A stretch of 44,369 nt of DNA, taken from positions 1 to 44,369 of the forward strand of contig NZ_QSUN01000026.1 in NCBI RefSeq assembly GCF_003438995.1, given 5' to 3'. The stretch comes from Bacteroides sp. OM05-12. GTDB taxonomy: Bacteria; Bacteroidota; Bacteroidia; Bacteroidales; Bacteroidaceae. Positions 15,903 through 25,290 of this stretch are shown here, piece after piece (within the stretch, counting starts at the first letter, position 1; each line of letters starts with the position of its first letter). The notes under the pieces are model-generated. The model made no database searches and was not told the origin of the DNA. It saw only the letters and a program-made list of their open reading frames with translations. The translations under genes were made by a program, and so were the position numbers.

Positions 15903-17234
15903 ATGGAAAAGCTAATAGAAGTATTTAATTTGGGTGGTTTGCCTACTGCCCCGCTGGATTCGTTCTTGGAGCTTCAGGAGGATTTCAAGAAGTCCGATCC
16001 TGATAAATTATCGAAACTGCAGATGCTCATCATAACTCGCGGTTTCAAGTATGCATTCAAAGCATGGAAAGATCCGGAGGGGAAACTCTGGATCATTGAT
16101 GCCCATCAACGGCGTAAAGCACTCCTTGCATTACGGAAGTCAGGATTTGTAATTCCGGAGATTCCGTATGAACCGATATTCGCATCGGATAAAAAAGAGG
16201 CAGTGGAAGAGATCGCAGCGTATAATTCCGAGTTTGCAACCAAGAATCCGGATACACTCCTTTTTAAAAAGTACAATATTGATGCGGATACGCTTGAAAG
16301 GTTCAATCTCGGATTTGAAGTGAAAGCTATTGATTTCACTCCGAAACCACTCTTCGCTCAGGAATATGATTCATCCGATATAGAAGAAGATTCTGTTGAC
16401 TTTACCATTCCTTCAGAAGATGAGAATGATAAACTATTTACTATTCCGGGTGATATATGGCTACTTGGGAATAACCGCCTAATGTGTGGAGATTGTCGTT
16501 CCAAATCTGATGTCACTGCGCTGATGAATGGTCAATACGCAGACCTGATCGTTACCGATCCACCCTACAACGTAGCTTATCAGGGAGCTACGGAAGATGA
16601 ACTTACCATTCAGAATGACAGTATGGAAAATGATTTGTTTGCTACCTTCCTTCGCCAGGTATTTGCTGTCATGTTTTCTATTCTCAAGCCCGGAGGTTCA
16701 TATTACATATTTCATGCTGACAGTGAAGGTGAGAACTTCCGTGCTTCCCTTCGGAAAGCCGGCTTTAAATTGGCTCAATGCTGTGTTTGGGTAAAGAATT
16801 CGATGGTAATGGGACGTCAGGATTATCAATGGAAACACGAACCTTGTTTGTATGGGTGGAAGCCGGGAGCAAGCCACTATTGGAATTCGGATCGAAAACA
16901 AACTACTGTCTGGAATTTTGATAAACCGCAACGAAACGCAATACATCCGACTATGAAGCCTATTGCACTGATGGCTTATCCTATATGCAATTCAAGTGTT
17001 TCAGGTCAGATTGTTGCAGACTTCTTCTCCGGTTCCGGATCTACCCTTATGGCATGTCAACAGACTGATCGTATTTGCTATGCAATGGAAATAGATCCAC
17101 GTTATGTTACAGCTTCAATTTTGAGATACTGTGCGATGTTTCCTGCACAACCTATAAGGTTGATAAGAAATGGAAATCTATTGACGGTTGAAGAAACAGC
17201 TTCTATCATGAAACGTAATAATTTGAAAAAATGA
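15903..17234 (+). CDS. ParB-like domain fused to DNA methyltransferase
   Basis: A 443-residue protein. Residues 1-110 form a ParB/Srx-like nuclease-fold domain (DAHQRRKALLAL, 67-76). From about 180 follows an amino-methyltransferase: catalytic DPPY at 219-222, HPTMKP at 348-353 and the SAM-binding FSGSG at 375-379. Motif IV before motif I indicates a beta-class N6-adenine or N4-cytosine enzyme. ParB-methylase fusions are common beside phage terminases. Likely roles are protection from host restriction or marking DNA for packaging. The start lies 4 nt after the upstream stop and the end overlaps the next gene by ATGA. The target site is not predictable. Confidence 0.9.
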   Translation: MEKLIEVFNLGGLPTAPLDSFLELQEDFKKSDPDKLSKLQMLIITRGFKYAFKAWKDPEGKLWIIDAHQRRKALLALRKSGFVIPEIPYEPIFASDKKEAVEEIAAYNSEFATKNPDTLLFKKYNIDADTLERFNLGFEVKAIDFTPKPLFAQEYDSSDIEEDSVDFTIPSEDENDKLFTIPGDIWLLGNNRLMCGDCRSKSDVTALMNGQYADLIVTDPPYNVAYQGATEDELTIQNDSMENDLFATFLRQVFAVMFSILKPGGSYYIFHADSEGENFRASLRKAGFKLAQCCVWVKNSMVMGRQDYQWKHEPCLYGWKPGASHYWNSDRKQTTVWNFDKPQRNAIHPTMKPIALMAYPICNSSVSGQIVADFFSGSGSTLMACQQTDRICYAMEIDPRYVTASILRYCAMFPAQPIRLIRNGNLLTVEETASIMKRNNLKK

Positions 17235-17575
17235 AAGAAGAAATGATCTTGGATCCTGAAAAAAATACGCTTATCAGTGATGAGTATTTATCCCAAGTGC
17301 GCTCTTTCGGTGCGCTTGGGTATTCTCCTGAACGGATAGCCAACATTCTAGGCCTTTCCAAAAAAGAAAAGTTTGCCTTGTTATTGCGCATATCCATTCC
17401 CGGAGATACATATTTCCAGGCTTATACCAATGGAAAATCCATTGGCGAATATAATATTGATGCCGAACTAGCCAAGCAAGCGGAAAAAGGAGATGTAGCA
17501 GCCATTGAGACGCTTGAGCGAAGAAAGAATGATCGTATAGAACTTGATCTCCGGAAACAACTTCTCGGAGTATAA
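17231..17575 (+). CDS. HTH protein, possible terminase small subunit component
   Basis: A 114-residue protein overlapping the methyltransferase stop by ATGA. Residues 18-45 (VRSFGALGYSPERIANILGL) read as a helix-turn-helix like that of terminase small subunits, and the C-terminal half has AAIETLERRKNDRIELDLRK. With the gene after it and the large subunit, it makes a packaging cluster. I infer small-subunit or DNA-recognition function from HTH and position; no signature is decisive. Confidence 0.6.
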   Translation: MKEEMILDPEKNTLISDEYLSQVRSFGALGYSPERIANILGLSKKEKFALLLRISIPGDTYFQAYTNGKSIGEYNIDAELAKQAEKGDVAAIETLERRKNDRIELDLRKQLLGV

Positions 17576-17585
17576 CTTTATAATT

Positions 17586-18227
17586 ATGACATACCTTGAT
17601 CAAATAGACAAACTTCATCCGGATTTGATATCGGCTTTCCTCACATCCGGGCATTGTGACGGAATACCTGTAGAAATACAACTATTCCTCAAGCAGCTTC
17701 AATGGGCAGCGGAGGTATACGAGTATGAACGCAATATCAGCCGTGCTGCAAAGCAGCTCCAAACTAGGATATTGGCAATGCAAAAACTAACGATAGATGT
17801 ACGTACTTGTAAAGCACGTATATATGCAGCTATCAGTTATTTCAATATTGATAACAACGTAAGCATCAAGGTATGGGAAAATAATTATGCTGATAAATAT
17901 GAGGATCTTGCCAAACTAGCTGCGGTTCGTGGTGACTACAAAACAGTCGGCAACTGTTATCAGGCTGCATTGGAATGCCGACGTCGGGCAAGTGAGGCGG
18001 ATCAGGCAGACAGGCAATGGGCTCCGGTATTCATCATAACTCCGAATCTTACCCCGGAAGATCTAGGTTATAAAAAGAAAAGTCTTAAGGAAATTGCCCG
18101 TAAATCCAATGAAGGATATTATATCAATCTGATTGAGAGTCTTCCGATCGAAAAGGAAGATAAAACCAGGCTATTGAATGATGCCGGTATTATTGATGTC
18201 GAACCTGAAGAAATAAATGAAGAATAA
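17586..18227 (+). CDS. Helical protein in packaging cluster
   Basis: A 213-residue protein. ATG 17586 is preferred because a longer frame from 17544 overlaps the preceding gene. It is almost wholly helical with a tetratricopeptide-like middle (ADKYEDLAKLAAVRGDYKTV, NCYQAALECRRRASEADQAD) and an acidic end. Its stop overlaps the large terminase start as TAATG, so expression is coupled. A terminase small subunit or packaging adaptor is the likely role, but no catalytic motif is expected or seen. Confidence 0.6.
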   Translation: MTYLDQIDKLHPDLISAFLTSGHCDGIPVEIQLFLKQLQWAAEVYEYERNISRAAKQLQTRILAMQKLTIDVRTCKARIYAAISYFNIDNNVSIKVWENNYADKYEDLAKLAAVRGDYKTVGNCYQAALECRRRASEADQADRQWAPVFIITPNLTPEDLGYKKKSLKEIARKSNEGYYINLIESLPIEKEDKTRLLNDAGIIDVEPEEINEE

Positions 18228-19987
18228 TGGTTACTGATATTGCAAAGATAGATACATCACCTTTGAGTTTTGAGGAGTATTATATGAATGCTATGCAGAT
18301 ACTTCTTAACATTATCGATCCCAATGTCTTAATTGCAGAAATAGCACGTGCTGGCGGTAAAACAGAAGCTGTAATGACTCCACGCATTATCCGCGTAGCT
18401 AATGATATGCCCGGTGAGCTTGCATTTCTTGTGCACAAAACATACATTGCATTAATGACCAACGTATGGCCAAACATAGCGGCTTCATTCGCCCGTCCGA
18501 TACAAGGAGGAACGCGCTCCATGCTGGAGTATGGATTGGACTTCATTGTAGGAGAATCTAAGATTCCTTCCCATTTCAAAAAGCCTAGATATCCGATATC
18601 TTATCCCAAACACAGCATACTTTTCAGAAACGGTTTCCATCTTCAGATGGTAAGCTCCGATCAGCCGGAATCCGTCGCCGGACGTTCCGGAGTTCACGCT
18701 TTCATTGAAGAGATGAAACACAATAAAGGAGAGAAACTAAAGTCCCGTCTATTCCCGTCACTTCGTGGATCATCTGCCAAGATACGTGAATCCCGTTATT
18801 ATCAAGGAATTACTGGTGTATCCGATACTGCACGCGTGGATTTAGGTGAGGATAATTGGTTTGAGGAATATGAGAAGAATGTAAATCCCGATCTTATCGA
18901 AGAAATTATAACTGTTAGTTTATACGTAAATGCAGCCTTGTATGAAAAATACAAAATAGAGCAACTCTTCCGGCAGGAAACCAATCCTATTGCCATTGAG
19001 AAACTTCGTCTTGCTCAAGAGAAAGCAAACCGGCAGCTCGCCTTGTGGACTCCACGGCTTAACGATATGTGCCGGAATGCAACTTTCTATATGCGTGCAA
19101 GTTCATTTGTAAATAAGGATATTCTAGGTCCTAAATTTTTTAAAACTCAGCTGGATACATTGGATATTGAAGAATTTCTAACCGCTATCTGTGCTATCAG
19201 GAAAAAGGCTGTTGTAAATCGTTTCTTCGCTTACTATAATCCTAAAATCCATCAATTTAGTGATAGTCATAAATATGATGCTATTCTCAAACTTGATCTG
19301 AAAGAACATTTTACGCTGACAGCCAATTACTTAAAGCATTACGATAGACATGAAGATTTAATTATCGGTTATGATCCAGGACACTTTTCAAGCATGGTGG
19401 TTTCTCAGGAACAAAAGAATGGTACAATCAATCGTACAATCAAAGAATTCTTTTGCTATTATCCATTTGAACAACCGGAATTGGCAAAGGCTTTTAATGA
19501 CTTTTTTGGTCCGGCAGCAATAAACAAACATATCCGTCTATTTCATGATCGAGCAGCTAATAAATCACGCGAAGAGTATGAACAAATAACGACAGATGCC
19601 CGTATCCTAAAACGGGAGCTGGAGTCTTACGGCTGGGTTGTAGAGCTTCAGAACGAAGGGCAGGCGACAATATATCATTGGCAGCAGTTCAAACTGTTAC
19701 AGCTTATTTTTGGTGGCCATACCAATTCAATCCCGGAATGTATCATTGATGAAAATGAATGCCCTAATTTGTGCAGTGCTATTATGTTGTCTCCCCGTAA
19801 AAATACAGATGGTAAAATAGAACTTGACAAGACTAGTGAAAGGAAAGTTCCATTAAAACATCAGGCAGGCTTAACGACGCAATTACCATCGGCCTATATT
19901 TATATGCTTTATGGTCTGTATGGAGACAAGTTACCCGCAGAATGTTCTAATATTCCCGATAACTTACCCGATAATGAAGTGATTTAG
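18227..19987 (+). CDS. terL: Terminase large subunit
   Basis: A 586-residue packaging motor and nuclease. The ATPase part has a terminase-type Walker A, ARAGGKT (40-46), and Walker B HAFIEEM with catalytic E161/E162. SSDQPESVAGRSG just before Walker B matches the region preceding it in many large terminases. The nuclease part has an RNase H-like strand IIGYDPGHFSS with D383 and a second acidic site LFHDRAA with D441. Length is normal for the family. The cluster order small, large, portal is as expected, apart from 250 nt of spacer before the portal block. Confidence 0.9.
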   Translation: MVTDIAKIDTSPLSFEEYYMNAMQILLNIIDPNVLIAEIARAGGKTEAVMTPRIIRVANDMPGELAFLVHKTYIALMTNVWPNIAASFARPIQGGTRSMLEYGLDFIVGESKIPSHFKKPRYPISYPKHSILFRNGFHLQMVSSDQPESVAGRSGVHAFIEEMKHNKGEKLKSRLFPSLRGSSAKIRESRYYQGITGVSDTARVDLGEDNWFEEYEKNVNPDLIEEIITVSLYVNAALYEKYKIEQLFRQETNPIAIEKLRLAQEKANRQLALWTPRLNDMCRNATFYMRASSFVNKDILGPKFFKTQLDTLDIEEFLTAICAIRKKAVVNRFFAYYNPKIHQFSDSHKYDAILKLDLKEHFTLTANYLKHYDRHEDLIIGYDPGHFSSMVVSQEQKNGTINRTIKEFFCYYPFEQPELAKAFNDFFGPAAINKHIRLFHDRAANKSREEYEQITTDARILKRELESYGWVVELQNEGQATIYHWQQFKLLQLIFGGHTNSIPECIIDENECPNLCSAIMLSPRKNTDGKIELDKTSERKVPLKHQAGLTTQLPSAYIYMLYGLYGDKLPAECSNIPDNLPDNEVI

Positions 19988-20201
19988 TCGTTACAGGACA
20001 TATAAAATACACGCTCAAACATATAATAATAGACCTGTTTGACATCGTTCTATATGCTAACCTTTTGAAATTTAGTAGATTCACTTTTGGAAAATGGAAA
20101 TAAAAAAATCCATCAGACGCGAGGGTACACGCCACGCTGAGAGCTGGAGTTGTGTTGCATACTCTTGAAGGGTCTTGGAAATATGACAGAGGACTCTTTT
20201 C
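19988..20201 (+). other. Spacer between terminase and portal blocks
   Basis: No gene is convincing here. There is a possible promoter of the early type (ACCTTTTG near 20059-20066 and CACTTTTG near 20088-20095), then a GC-richer stretch (about 20115-20180) with several small inverted repeats such as GGGTACACGCC/ACGCTGAG, whose purpose I cannot tell. It ends at late promoter 2. Confidence 0.3.
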
Positions 20202-20236
20202 GTCCTTTTTATTACTTCTTTTCCATATTACTTTCG
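20202..20236 (+). promoter_or_regulatory. Late promoter 2 (portal module)
   Basis: GTCCTTT (20202-20208), exactly 20 nt, TACTTTCG (20229-20236). The ATG at 20240 follows by only 3 nt, so a message started here would be nearly leaderless; the next in-frame ATG, 20267, would give a leader of about 25 nt. Confidence 0.65.
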
Positions 20237-20239
20237 GGC

Positions 20240-20548
20240 ATGGAAACAATTACCGGGATACAGGCAATGCAATGGGCTAAGGAGATATCAAAGCTTCCTC
20301 AAGGGTGCTTTACCATCTCGTTCTTTCCCTGTTCCACAAAGAAGGGAGAGGCATCCTCGAAGCTGATGACTAAGACTGGGTGTAAGTTCCGTGCACAGTT
20401 ACCACAAGAAAGGTTCTCTATTGATAGTGATAATTTTTTTCTTTTCACAGATGCCGATGGTGAGCCTAAGATGTGTTACAGAATCCTTCTCCGATATATG
20501 GGTTTCCCAAACGATAATTTTCAACTTCATAAAGTAGATTGGCTATGA
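20240..20548 (+). CDS. Conserved small phage protein before the portal
   Basis: A 102-residue protein. The frame extends to 20150, but the late promoter lies in that extension, so ATG 20240 or 20267 is right. The sequence (EISKLPQGCFTISFFPCSTK, CKFRAQLPQERFSIDSDNFF, CYRILLRYMGFPND) is a pattern I associate with Bacteroidales prophages, function unknown. Its TGA overlaps the portal ATG. A virion or assembly role is inferred from late expression. Confidence 0.65.
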   Translation: METITGIQAMQWAKEISKLPQGCFTISFFPCSTKKGEASSKLMTKTGCKFRAQLPQERFSIDSDNFFLFTDADGEPKMCYRILLRYMGFPNDNFQLHKVDWL

Positions 20549-22026
20549 GTGAGCGAATGCAGATGGTAGGTAATGTAGGTTGTTACCTGGATGATAATAA
20601 TGTTATTTCATTTCAGATCGGAGCAGATCCATTGGGATCGTCTGTTATGGATGAAGATGAAGGATTCTCATCATCTCCATCTATTAATCACTTTGGTGAA
20701 ATACAATGGTTGCATATACGAGGTTACAATGTCGCTGCGCGTGGCTGGAATAACAGACAATGTGAGGAAATAGAACGCGATATAAAAGATAACCGTTTAC
20801 TTCCTCGACTCATAAACAAGCAGTCCAATATGTTGTACGGTTCAGGACCTGCCGTCTATCGTCCTGCATTAAAGAATGGTAAAAAGATACGGGAGTGGGT
20901 TGAACAGCCTGCTATTCAGGAATGGCTTGAAAACTGGCTGGATAATGGTATGGAAATGAGTTATAGGGATTTTGCTTTAGCTGTAATAAAAGCCTATTAT
21001 TATTATAGGGATTATTTTGTGAAATGGAGAATAGCCTACGGAAAAGCTATAGGTAAATACCCCATTGCTGGACTTGAATTAATGGAACATAAGTTATGCC
21101 GGCTTGCGACGGACAAAAAGGATATAATTACAGAAAACATCTATTATAAAGATTTTAGGTACATTCTTGTCGGAAATTGGCAATATGGAGCAGCTAAATT
21201 CCAAGTCTATCCGAAGTTTGATATTCGCGATGTAAACAACTACCGGTATGCAGCTATTTCCCACCATCGTGAAAAATCAATAGGTGATTTTTACGGATGC
21301 AACGAAACGCATCAGGGTACAAAAGGCTATATCAAAGGCAGTAACCAAACAGCTGATTATATAAATTCATTCCTAAAAAACTCCCTTGCTGCGAAAGTAC
21401 ACGTCATAATTCCAAGTGCATGGGTTGAATCAAAGAGGAAACAGATTAAAGCAATCTGCGATGAGAATAAACTTCGGCAGAAAGATAATAAGGATTTGTT
21501 GCTTTATAATGGTATAGATATTGGCACTACTTTTAAGGAATCCAGCCTTATCCAATATATAAGTCATGAACTTCGGAAACTTTCTAAATACCTCTCCGGA
21601 TCAGGAAATCAGGGAAAGGCCTTTTCTTCCATCAGCTTCAGAACTGGTAATAATAGCGAGGAAGAAAGATGGAAGATAGAAACCGTCGATCTCAAATACA
21701 AAGAGTATATTAGTTCCTTGATTGAATATGACAAACGCGCTGATGAAGTGCTTGTCTCTTCTGTTGGTATGGATTCATCTATCTCAAGCATTAGTAAGGA
21801 CGGTGTAATATCCAAATCAGGATCTGATGTATATTATAACTACCTGATCTATTTATTGACTTTGACTCCGGATGATGAGAAATGTGCTGAACCGTTCAAT
21901 ATGGCCATCAAAATCAATTTCCCGGAATTGTATAGAGAAGGATATCGTATCGGCTTCTATCGGGATATTCCAAGTCGTCAGGAAGAGGTATCAGAAAAAG
22001 ATCGTTTAAAAAATCAGCAATCATGA
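20545..22026 (+). CDS. Portal protein
   Basis: A 493-residue protein starting at ATG 20545, overlapping the previous stop. Features match Bacteroidales phage portals: LPRLINKQSNMLYGSGPAVY near residue 85, a wing/stem region, SIGDFYGCNE, and the long C-terminal helical part with KRADEVLVSSVGMDSSISSI, reminiscent of portals that sort bound from unbound partners. It follows the terminase and starts the neck block. Size (about 490) is normal. Identification rests on position and recognised pattern rather than an invariant motif. Confidence 0.75.
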   Translation: MSERMQMVGNVGCYLDDNNVISFQIGADPLGSSVMDEDEGFSSSPSINHFGEIQWLHIRGYNVAARGWNNRQCEEIERDIKDNRLLPRLINKQSNMLYGSGPAVYRPALKNGKKIREWVEQPAIQEWLENWLDNGMEMSYRDFALAVIKAYYYYRDYFVKWRIAYGKAIGKYPIAGLELMEHKLCRLATDKKDIITENIYYKDFRYILVGNWQYGAAKFQVYPKFDIRDVNNYRYAAISHHREKSIGDFYGCNETHQGTKGYIKGSNQTADYINSFLKNSLAAKVHVIIPSAWVESKRKQIKAICDENKLRQKDNKDLLLYNGIDIGTTFKESSLIQYISHELRKLSKYLSGSGNQGKAFSSISFRTGNNSEEERWKIETVDLKYKEYISSLIEYDKRADEVLVSSVGMDSSISSISKDGVISKSGSDVYYNYLIYLLTLTPDDEKCAEPFNMAIKINFPELYREGYRIGFYRDIPSRQEEVSEKDRLKNQQS

Positions 22027-22880
22027 AAGTATTAGAAGAATTATTCAGTACCCTAAAGGATTTCCAAACAATGGTGTCCGGAGTAGATTCCAGTGTTGAT
22101 TTTTCCACACTCAACAGTTCTGCAATCTCAGCTAAGAAACAAATCGTGAATATTCTTTCTGCTGATATTTATAAGCGACTGCTTAATGGAGAAGGGGAGC
22201 TGAAGGAGATGCTGCAGCTCGCAGTTGGAAATCTTACTATGGCCAAGGATGTACCATTTGATGTTATCCGTAAAAGGAAAGCGGATGTAGATGTGTATAA
22301 GTATGAAATGGAGAATATGAGAAGATCCTACGTTGACAATTACTTCAATGCAATGGATTCTTTGATTTCTATTCTAGAAAGTGACGAAAAAGATCCGGTG
22401 AAGTGGAAGGATACACCATATTGTAAACTCCGAGAAAATTTGAAGATTAAGTCAACGGATGAGTTTAATCTACTTTATCCTATCGACAGCTCTTATTTGT
22501 TTTTCTTCCGGACAATTCCGATCCAAAATGAAATCCTGGATGATACGATGGCGGACTATTTTGTCCGTGCAGAAAAAAAAGAAGAATTGGCCAGACGTTT
22601 AAAACGGGCTTTGGCGCAATTAACTGTTGCTACAGCCATTCGTCGTTTTGATTTGATTGAGTTACCGGCAACGATTCGCAACCTGTATGAAGATAATACT
22701 TCGCAACGCCAGGCTTCAAATGAACAATCACGCCTGCTTGAGTTAGCTGCAGATCTTGCAAAATCAGCAATGGAAACGATGCAGAATGTTGACTTAACGC
22801 TATCCGAGCCTGAAACAAATAATATTGAAACCGAAACATCGTTTAATCGTCCGGAGGATAAAATTTACCTGATGTCATGA
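22023..22880 (+). CDS. Head completion/connector-like protein
   Basis: A 285-residue, mostly helical protein overlapping the portal stop by ATGA. It resembles the DUF6712-type proteins I associate with Bacteroidales prophage neck regions (YVDNYFNAMDSLISILES; LYPIDSSYLFFFRTIPIQNE). The C-terminal 50 residues are an acidic, glutamine-rich tail. A connector or head-completion role is inferred from its place between portal and tail-completion genes. Confidence 0.6.
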   Translation: MKVLEELFSTLKDFQTMVSGVDSSVDFSTLNSSAISAKKQIVNILSADIYKRLLNGEGELKEMLQLAVGNLTMAKDVPFDVIRKRKADVDVYKYEMENMRRSYVDNYFNAMDSLISILESDEKDPVKWKDTPYCKLRENLKIKSTDEFNLLYPIDSSYLFFFRTIPIQNEILDDTMADYFVRAEKKEELARRLKRALAQLTVATAIRRFDLIELPATIRNLYEDNTSQRQASNEQSRLLELAADLAKSAMETMQNVDLTLSEPETNNIETETSFNRPEDKIYLMS

Positions 22881-23845
22881 AAACAATAGATTTTTGCGTA
22901 AAAGACGAAACATTCCAGATTCCAAATGCTTGGGAACTCCTTACTCCTTCACAGTATGAAGCTCTGGTAAAGGACCTGAATAAAGTTGCTTTGGGAGAAC
23001 TCTCTGTCGCTATGCTCCGTGTGAACTTTGTATGCAATGTAATGGAGTGGGATCCTAAAAAAATAAAGGGCGAGGAAAGCCTTGCCAATCTTGCATGGCT
23101 GGCAGAGCAGGTTACTTTTATTTTTAATATTCAATACCCGGAAAATAATGAAGCTTTGAAAGGATTGGATCCGGAAACAAGAGTAAAACTGCAAAAAACT
23201 CCTCCCGATCGGATTCAGGGACTTCCCATTGCCCGATATCTTGTTCGGTTGGATTATAAATATGTGTTGGATGCTTGTTTTTGCGCACAACTTATTCCAA
23301 GTATAAAGATTGTCGGTAAGGTATATGCTGGCTATAAGGTTGATACTTCTTTTGATAACCTGACGTGTTCATTAACCGCTTTACAATACATAGAGGCACG
23401 TAAATTGATCGGATGCGGTGCAGATAAGCTCCCATTGCTTGTTGCCATACTCTACACTCCCGGAACCTACAGCTCAGAGGTGGCACACGCTTTGGCCCAT
23501 GATTTTGCACGGCTGCCGGAAGATACACTTCAGGCAATAGCTTTTAATTTCCAATGCTTTAATAATTTTCTGTTCACGAAAACCGATTTTTATGTCTTAA
23601 CTGCCGGCAAAGAACAAAAAGAAAATCCAATCTCTACCGGTGCATTGGAGTCATTGTATAACCTGTCATCGGATGGCATGGGAGATATAAGGACTGTCGA
23701 GCAGATGAATATCATACAATATCTGACCATTCTCAGAAAAAAACTCATTGAGTCTGTGCGTAGTATGAATGATATGAAGCTTGAGCGGACGGAAATAGCA
23801 TCAAAAACAGGTTTGCCACTTAACATTATAAACTCCATATTATGA
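22877..23845 (+). CDS. Hypothetical neck/tail-assembly protein
   Basis: A 322-residue protein in the four-base-overlap chain of the neck block. It starts FCVKDETFQIPNAWELLTPS, has a soluble alpha/beta composition and ends in a helical HTH-like EIASKTGLPLNIINSIL. No signal, membrane or catalytic motif is seen. Position suggests a morphogenesis factor; function unknown. Confidence 0.6.
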   Translation: MKTIDFCVKDETFQIPNAWELLTPSQYEALVKDLNKVALGELSVAMLRVNFVCNVMEWDPKKIKGEESLANLAWLAEQVTFIFNIQYPENNEALKGLDPETRVKLQKTPPDRIQGLPIARYLVRLDYKYVLDACFCAQLIPSIKIVGKVYAGYKVDTSFDNLTCSLTALQYIEARKLIGCGADKLPLLVAILYTPGTYSSEVAHALAHDFARLPEDTLQAIAFNFQCFNNFLFTKTDFYVLTAGKEQKENPISTGALESLYNLSSDGMGDIRTVEQMNIIQYLTILRKKLIESVRSMNDMKLERTEIASKTGLPLNIINSIL

Positions 23846-24414
23846 TACTAGACGTTTTTAAATATTATGCCCAATTCCCGAAGCTGGAAGGAGTCAAGGA
23901 GATATTTGCCAATGGAAAGAGTGAATACCCGTTATATACTCAGCTTGAGGACTATATTGATAATATGTCTTCCCATTCACTTATCCCGGAAATAGATGGT
24001 TATGTTTTCGGGCAATCTTATGATGATGTGAAAGCGCAAATAGGGAAATTGACAGGAAGTTATCTGTTCGTCGATTTTGGAAGTTTTACATCGAATCGGG
24101 ATCAACGTAACTCTATACAGGAAACTTTTGAATTGGCGGTAACGATTGCATCCAAAATTCCTGATGCTTCGGATTTAGTAGAGATTGCCATCATTACCGA
24201 TCAATTACTCCAGCTGACAAATAAACTACGTGCTTTTCAGATTAATGACCAGGCAAAGCACTCATGGCTGAAGGAATTATCAAATAAGCACAACATCATT
24301 CCATTTGTAGCGCCGGAATTCTCTTCGATTGGATGGACGGTTGTTCTCAGTCGTGAAGGTGCTGATTTGCTTGATGTAAAAGAATTAGCAAGTAACCTTA
24401 AAAACAATGGATAA
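23842..24414 (+). CDS. Hypothetical neck/tail completion protein
   Basis: A 190-residue protein overlapping its neighbour by ATGA. It has YLFVDFGSFTSNRDQRNSIQ followed by ETFELAVTIASKI, a layout like tail-terminator proteins (beta strand, loop, long helix), and ends VVLSREGADLLDVKELA. Tail terminator or completion protein is the best guess; confidence in function is low. Confidence 0.6.
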   Translation: MILDVFKYYAQFPKLEGVKEIFANGKSEYPLYTQLEDYIDNMSSHSLIPEIDGYVFGQSYDDVKAQIGKLTGSYLFVDFGSFTSNRDQRNSIQETFELAVTIASKIPDASDLVEIAIITDQLLQLTNKLRAFQINDQAKHSWLKELSNKHNIIPFVAPEFSSIGWTVVLSREGADLLDVKELASNLKNNG

Positions 24415-24799
24415 TATGGATTGGATATTAGGAATATTAGCAACGTCTCTTGGAGGAATTAATATCTTTCAATTTGTCTATTATAAGACGCAAAGGGATA
24501 AGCTCCGGGCAGAAGCTGATACAGCGACTACCGAAGCCAAACAAAAAGATATAGATCTGCAGCAGGATCAGTATGATTATCTGTTGTCGAAGTTAAGCCA
24601 ATTTCAAAGAGATTACATAGAGCTTCAGGAAAAAGTTCAGTCGGAAGCTAGGACACACACCGAAACTATCACCACCAAGTGCAATGAAATTGCAGAACTG
24701 AAGTCAAAAATCATTTATTACAAAGGCCTGAAATGCTATAAAAGTGATTGTTCGATAAGAGTAGTAACTAACCCTAAAGATATGGAGGACAGAAAATGA
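24407..24799 (+). CDS. Membrane-anchored coiled-coil protein, lysis block
   Basis: A 130-residue protein with one N-terminal membrane helix (DWILGILATSLGGINIFQFV, residues 5-24) and a long coiled coil (30-105) ending in a short Cys-containing tail. The gene overlaps both neighbours and directly precedes the amidase. Topology matches an i-spanin or an accessory holin of Bacteroidales phages. Since the gene after the amidase looks like a complete u-spanin, a holin-like or anchoring role is equally possible. Confidence 0.6.
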   Translation: MDNMDWILGILATSLGGINIFQFVYYKTQRDKLRAEADTATTEAKQKDIDLQQDQYDYLLSKLSQFQRDYIELQEKVQSEARTHTETITTKCNEIAELKSKIIYYKGLKCYKSDCSIRVVTNPKDMEDRK

Positions 24800-25290
24800 G
24801 AAATATTGATGCAATCATCATTCATTGTTCGGCAACGAGATCCGGACAGGATTTAAGGGCCAAAGATATCGACCGGATACATAAGGCTCGTGGATTTAAG
24901 CAGATAGGTTATAACTTTGTGATAGACCTGGATGGATTGGTGGAAAACGGTCGTCCACTCTCAATGGATGGAGCGCATTGTAATACGAAAGGATTCTCAA
25001 AAGAATCTTATAACAAGCACAGTATCGGTATCTGTTACATTGGAGGTTTAGATAAAAATGGCAAGCCGGCAGATACGAGGACTGAAGCCCAAAAGAATGC
25101 CCTTCGTGATTTGGTTGCTAAACTATGTAAGGAATATGATATCATTGAGGTACTCGGTCATCGTGATACCTCTCCGGATCTGGACGGCAGCGGAGAAGTG
25201 GAACCGGCAGAATTTATCAAGGCCTGTCCGTGCTTTGACGTGCGTAGCGAGTTTTGTAATTTCATGAAAAATATAGTTATACGGCCATGA
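24796..25290 (+). CDS. N-acetylmuramoyl-L-alanine amidase (T7 lysozyme type)
   Basis: A 164-residue amidase_2/PGRP-fold endolysin that cuts the bond between N-acetylmuramic acid and L-alanine. The zinc set is H10 (IIHCSAT), H122 (LGHRDTSPD) and C144 (IKACPCFDV), with Y39 and K142 at the places of the T7 catalytic Tyr and Lys. Length matches single-domain phage amidases. There is no signal peptide, so release needs a holin. It sits between a membrane protein and a lipoprotein with four-base overlaps, a compact lysis cassette. Confidence 0.92.
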   Translation: MRNIDAIIIHCSATRSGQDLRAKDIDRIHKARGFKQIGYNFVIDLDGLVENGRPLSMDGAHCNTKGFSKESYNKHSIGICYIGGLDKNGKPADTRTEAQKNALRDLVAKLCKEYDIIEVLGHRDTSPDLDGSGEVEPAEFIKACPCFDVRSEFCNFMKNIVIRP